DNA from: Phycisphaeraceae bacterium
GTDB taxonomy: Bacteria; Planctomycetota; Phycisphaerae; Phycisphaerales; Phycisphaeraceae
NCBI GenBank assembly: GCA_020849625.1
Contig: JADLFV010000006.1
Span: forward strand, 1-55,563
Direction of reading: 5' to 3'
Length of the DNA stretch: 55,563 nucleotides
Every line of letters starts with the position of its first letter. Positions within the stretch are counted from its first letter, which is position 1. Of the stretch, positions 52,533 to 55,563 are shown piece after piece. The notes beneath the pieces are model-generated. The model was not told the origin of the DNA and made no database searches. It worked only from the letters and a program-made list of their open reading frames with translations. Both the position numbers and the translations under genes were made by a program.

Positions 52533-54199
52533 TCCGACGAGCTGCGCCACTGTTGATCCCCATCGCGGCGATGATCGTCTATCTGCCCGCCATGCGCGGC
52601 CAGTTCCTGCCCGATGACGACGAGTTGCTCACGCACAATCCCCTGGTTCATGCCGCCGATGGACTGTCGCGCACCTGGCTGACCACCGAGGCCCAGGACT
52701 ATTGGCCGATCAGCCAGACCAGCTTGTGGATCGAGTGGCGATTGTGGGGCATGAACCCGCTGGGCTATCACGTCACCAATCTGCTGCTGCATGTTGCTGC
52801 GTCCATGCTGCTCTATGTGCTGCTGCGGCAGTTGGCGATTCCGGGGGCGCTGCTTGCGGCACTGTTGTTCGCGCTGCATCCGGTGAACGTGGAGGCGGTG
52901 GCGTGGATCGCCCAGCGAAAAACGCTGCTGGCCATGGTGTTTTTTCTGCTCTCGATCCTGTGCTGGCTGCGCAGCGGCGGCTATGACCGCTGGTACGTGT
53001 TGAGCGTGATCGGCTTCCTGCTGGCGATGCTCAGCAAAGGTTCGGCTGTCACGCTGCCGCTGATCCTGCTGCTGCTGGCGTGGTGGCGCAACAACCTCGA
53101 CCGCCGCGCGCTGATGCGCACGACCGCCTTCTTCGGCATCGCCCTGGTGCTGGGTCTGGTCAACGTGTGGTTTCAGACGCACGGCAAACCCATCGTGATC
53201 CGCGATGTGAGCGTGATCGAGCGCCTGCTGGGCGCGGCGGCCGTGGTGTGGTTCTATCTTTCCAAGGCGCTGCTGCCGATCGACCTGATCTTCATCTATC
53301 CCAAGTGGGACATCGCAGCCGGACAGTTGCAGTGGTGGTTGCCGCTGATCGCATGCGTGGCGGTGACGGCGCTGCTGTGGCGCTATCGAAAAGCCTGGGC
53401 CCGGCCGTGGCTGCTGGCGTGGGGATGTTTTGTGCTGGCCCTGGTGCCGGTGATGGGTTTTGCGGACGTGGGGTTCATGAAGTACACGCTGGTGGCGGAT
53501 CACTATCAGTACATGGCGATCGTCGCGCCGCTCACGTTGCTGGTTGCGGGTTGGCAGCGCTTGCACCGGCAGGCGGCGACGCCCGCGCTGATACTGGCGC
53601 TGGGCGTGGGCGCGCTGCTGGGGGCGTTGACCTGGGCCCAGTGCGGCATCTATCGTGATGAGCCGACGATCAACCGCGCCACGCTGGCGAAGAATCCCGA
53701 CTGCGTGTTCGCGCTGAACAACCGCGGCGTTGAACTGATGAACGAAGGGCGAATCATCGAATCCATCGCCCACCTTGAGCATGCTCTGAAGCTCGATCCC
53801 GACTCGGCCCGCATCGAAAAGAACCTGGGATTGGCGCTGTTGTCGGCTGGTCGCGCCCAGGAAGCGCTCGAGCACAGCAGCCGCTCCGTGCAGTTGGATG
53901 ACAGCGACGCCGAAGCCCACAGCAACCTGGGCGCGGTGCTGGCTGCGCTGCGTCGTTGGCCTGAGGCGGTCGAGCAATATCAACGTGCTTTGCAACTGAA
54001 TGAGAAAGCCGCCGAAGCGTGGGCCAACATGGCGGTGGCGATGGCGGCTCAGGGTAAGCTCGCGGAAACGCTAGACTGTGCTCGCCGCGCCATCGAGGTC
54101 GCCGAAGCCCGCAATGATCCCGGCATGGCCCAGTCCGTGCGCGACTGGTTGAAAACGAACGCTACCGCGTTGAACCTGCCCCCGGATTTTGAGCCATGA
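52529..54199 (+). CDS. TMTC-like polytopic membrane protein with TPR tail, paralogue
   Basis: A 556-residue paralogue of the upstream gene: FLPDDDELLTHNPLV after helix one, GYHVTNLLLHVAASMLLYVLL, LFALHPVNVEAVAWIAQRKTLL, and three to four TPR units at about 385-530. Both copies keep the acidic loop and the HPxNxEAV motif. ATG 52529 overlaps the previous stop and its own end overlaps rluB by four bases, so the three are translationally coupled. Gene duplication is the likely origin. Confidence 0.85.
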   Translation: MIRRAAPLLIPIAAMIVYLPAMRGQFLPDDDELLTHNPLVHAADGLSRTWLTTEAQDYWPISQTSLWIEWRLWGMNPLGYHVTNLLLHVAASMLLYVLLRQLAIPGALLAALLFALHPVNVEAVAWIAQRKTLLAMVFFLLSILCWLRSGGYDRWYVLSVIGFLLAMLSKGSAVTLPLILLLLAWWRNNLDRRALMRTTAFFGIALVLGLVNVWFQTHGKPIVIRDVSVIERLLGAAAVVWFYLSKALLPIDLIFIYPKWDIAAGQLQWWLPLIACVAVTALLWRYRKAWARPWLLAWGCFVLALVPVMGFADVGFMKYTLVADHYQYMAIVAPLTLLVAGWQRLHRQAATPALILALGVGALLGALTWAQCGIYRDEPTINRATLAKNPDCVFALNNRGVELMNEGRIIESIAHLEHALKLDPDSARIEKNLGLALLSAGRAQEALEHSSRSVQLDDSDAEAHSNLGAVLAALRRWPEAVEQYQRALQLNEKAAEAWANMAVAMAAQGKLAETLDCARRAIEVAEARNDPGMAQSVRDWLKTNATALNLPPDFEP

Positions 54200-55047
54200 G
54201 TGCCACCCGTAAAAGTCCCGCCCAGTCGCCCGGCCTGCGCCTGCAGAAACTGCTCGCGGCCGCCGGCGTGGCGTCCCGTCGCCGGTGCGAACAGTTGATC
54301 GAGCAAGGTCACGTCTTCGTCAACGGCCGGCGCGTCACGCAACTGCCCGTGTTCATCGATCCCGAGCGCGACAGAATCGAAGTGGACGGCCAGACCGTCA
54401 GCGAACCGGCCGGCGGGGAAAAAAGCAAGCGCGCGACCCGGCAGACGCACACCACCATCATGCTCAACAAGCCGCGACACGTGATCTGCACCGCCAGCGA
54501 TCCGCAGCAGCGCAAGACCGTGCTCGACCTGGTCCCGCTGGAGCAGCGCCTGTTCCCCGTCGGCCGACTCGATGCTGACAGCACCGGGCTCATCCTGCTG
54601 ACCGATGACGGCGAACTGGCTCAGCATCTGACGCATCCCAGCTACGAAGTGCCCAAGCAGTATCGCGTCAGCGTGCGCGGCCGCATCAGCGATGACGACG
54701 TGGAAAAACTCCGCCGCGGTTTGTATCTGGCCCCCGCCCCCGGAAATAAAAAACGAACAACCGTTGCCGGCAAATCCCGCGCCGCGGTGAAGGCCGCCGC
54801 CGAGCAGGTGCGCGTGCTGCGCCGCTTCACCGATCGCACGCGCGGCGACGGCACAGAGCTGGCTATCACGTTGCGCGAAGGTCGCAATCGTGAAATCCGC
54901 CGTATGCTGGCGCGCCTGGGTTTCAAAGTCCGCCGCCTGCATCGCATTGCCGTGGGCCCGCTGCAACTCAAGGGCCTGGCCGTCGGCCAGTGGCGCCGCC
55001 TGACCCCGCTGGAGCTGGGCAAACTGCGAAAAGCCGCGGGAATGTAG
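54196..55047 (+). CDS. rluB: 23S rRNA pseudouridine synthase (RluB/RsuA family)
   Basis: A 283-residue enzyme. S4 RNA-binding domain (14-70, RLQKLLAAAGVASRRRCEQL) followed by the synthase core with catalytic Asp126 in GRLDADSTGLILLTDDGEL, YEVPKQYRVSV, and LREGRNREIRRMLARLGF. The S4 domain and core point to RluB, but RsuA or RluE-like targets are possible. A basic, Ala-rich insertion (about 180-200, APAPGNKKRTTVAGK) is partly encoded by a CCCCCGGAA word. Last gene of a coupled triplet. Confidence 0.93.
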   Translation: MSATRKSPAQSPGLRLQKLLAAAGVASRRRCEQLIEQGHVFVNGRRVTQLPVFIDPERDRIEVDGQTVSEPAGGEKSKRATRQTHTTIMLNKPRHVICTASDPQQRKTVLDLVPLEQRLFPVGRLDADSTGLILLTDDGELAQHLTHPSYEVPKQYRVSVRGRISDDDVEKLRRGLYLAPAPGNKKRTTVAGKSRAAVKAAAEQVRVLRRFTDRTRGDGTELAITLREGRNREIRRMLARLGFKVRRLHRIAVGPLQLKGLAVGQWRRLTPLELGKLRKAAGM

Positions 55048-55049
55048 GG

Positions 55050-55143
55050 AATTTGCGATTGTCGATTTTCGATTTGCGATCGATTCATCCCATGCCTCCT
55101 GCGCAAACATTCGAAATCCGAAATTCGAAATCCGACATTTGAA
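55050..55143. repeat. Short-word repeats (GATTTGCG and CGAAATCC families)
   Basis: GATTTGCGATTGTCGATTTT-like words on the left are followed by CGAAATCCGAAATTCG words on the right. Arms are only partly complementary. It combines the words of the 50251 and 34439 elements, and starts 3 bases after the rluB stop. Confidence 0.85.
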
Positions 55144-55274
55144 AGATCACCTCGCTGCGCCGCGACGGATCCGATCGGCTCAAATCCGCCACGCGCGCAG
55201 CGAAGCGACACAACAGGAAGGCCAGCGTCGGCAAGGCCCCATAGAGCCGGTAGGCGACGCGCCTGTCAGCCTCC

Positions 55275-55307
55275 GCCCCGGAAGTGGTTTTTCACTTTCC
55301 GGGGGCG
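55275..55307 (+). terminator. Strong GC hairpin, possible terminator
   Basis: CGCCCCGGAAGTG and CACTTTCCGGGGGCG pair with two single-base bulges around a GTTTTT loop. It is built from an inverted pair of the CCCCCGGAA word. There is no T-run after it. Confidence 0.4.
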
Positions 55308-55424
55308 GGGGGCTTTCTGAACGCTTGGAATCCGGGCACGGGCGGACGTACGTCAAGCCGATGGCGTCGAAGCAGCACTCACTCACTTGGGCCCGGTCGC
55401 GTCCGTGCCGAGTGTTTTTTCCAC

Positions 55425-55515
55425 TCAGGCGACTGGGGGTAATCAAGCAATTGAGCCTCATCCGAAACCGGACGGCCTTCCTATAAAAGGGCGCAGCGCA
55501 ACGTTTGTGCGCGCC
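55425..55515 (+). repeat. 91-bp dispersed direct repeat, copy 2
   Basis: Identical to 16-106. Just past the identical part the two copies differ: this one reads CCCGGAAG where copy 1 reads GGAGGCAG, creating a CCCCCGGAA word, and then similarity resumes. Confidence 0.85.
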
Positions 55516-55563
55516 CCCGGAAGTTTTGAAGGGGTGAAATGGTGCGTAAGTGCAGGTGCACAC

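Larger units (their letters stand above)
55048..55563. other. Gene-poor right end
   Basis: It holds a word repeat (55050-55143), a CCCCCGGAA hairpin (55275-55307), and the second copy of the 91-bp repeat (55425-55515). 55145-55270 and 55310-55420 show no gene or motif I recognise. Confidence 0.6.

Noticed and set aside
16..55515. Terminal repeats of an integrated element or circular plasmid
   Set aside because: The repeats are direct, no integrase or transposase is present, and the genes between are core chromosomal ones. A 15-base offset from the window edge also argues against simple contig circularity.
1..55563. tRNA and rRNA genes
   Set aside because: I looked through the gaps for cloverleaf-like arms and conserved rRNA stretches and found none convincing; a tRNA search program would be decisive.

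Overview
The window looks like a GC-rich chromosomal segment of a planctomycete, most likely of the Phycisphaerae type. The signs are a secreted protein with dockerin-like repeats ending in a PEP-CTERM anchor, a type II pseudopilin-like protein, a zinc-ribbon membrane protein opening with a Cys-x2-Cys 'NCGYNLRG' motif, several large secreted carbohydrate-active enzymes, and mostly short, mixed-strand operons. Housekeeping genes (rpsO-pnp, icd, purF, mutY, recQ, tadA, trxA) argue for chromosome rather than plasmid or phage. I see no transposase, integrase, tRNA, rRNA or CRISPR array.

Layout. 0-1 kb: a 91-bp dispersed repeat, an ArsR-type operator with a stub reading frame, then ptsN. 1-9 kb: recQ and a Gld/Nos-like ABC exporter operon (ATPase, permease, GldG-like, DUF4340). 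9-16 kb: purF, a stand-alone NrdJ C-terminal domain, mutY, glycerate kinase, a PD-(D/E)xK nuclease-like protein, tadA, an orphan gene and a zinc-ribbon membrane protein. 17-21 kb: a URO-D family protein and a large secreted glycoside-hydrolase-like protein. 21-25 kb: ArsR, then an NrpR-type nitrogen regulator divergent from an archaeal-type glutamate synthase. 25-30.6 kb: glycosyltransferase with LpxH-like phosphoesterase, a LuxR-type regulator, pnp and rpsO. 30.7-34.4 kb: icd, hicAB and an internally duplicated protein of unknown function. 35-41 kb: PPK2, N-acetylneuraminate-lyase-like aldolase, mannose-6-phosphate isomerase, a frameshifted secreted glycosidase-like gene and an aldo/keto reductase. 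41-48 kb: a glycosyltransferase fused to a helical glycosidase-like domain, and a complete dTDP-rhamnose operon (rmlA-C-D-B). 48-55 kb: PEP-CTERM protein, thioredoxin, pseudopilin, two tandem TMTC-like membrane-TPR proteins and an rRNA pseudouridine synthase.

Working together. Much of the window serves the envelope: rhamnose and mannose sugar supply, glycosyltransferases, lipid-A-type phosphoesterase, GT-C/TPR proteins, an ABC exporter and surface-anchored proteins. NrpR beside glutamate synthase suggests local nitrogen control.

The most unusual signal is in the non-coding DNA. At least fourteen gaps carry short-word repeats, a different word in each family, mostly folded as imperfect inverted repeats. 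They often touch or overlap stop codons, and in one case have entered the coding region of a pseudopilin leader. A 9-mer, CCCCCGGAA, is also clearly over-represented, and a 91-bp identical repeat lies near both ends of the window.
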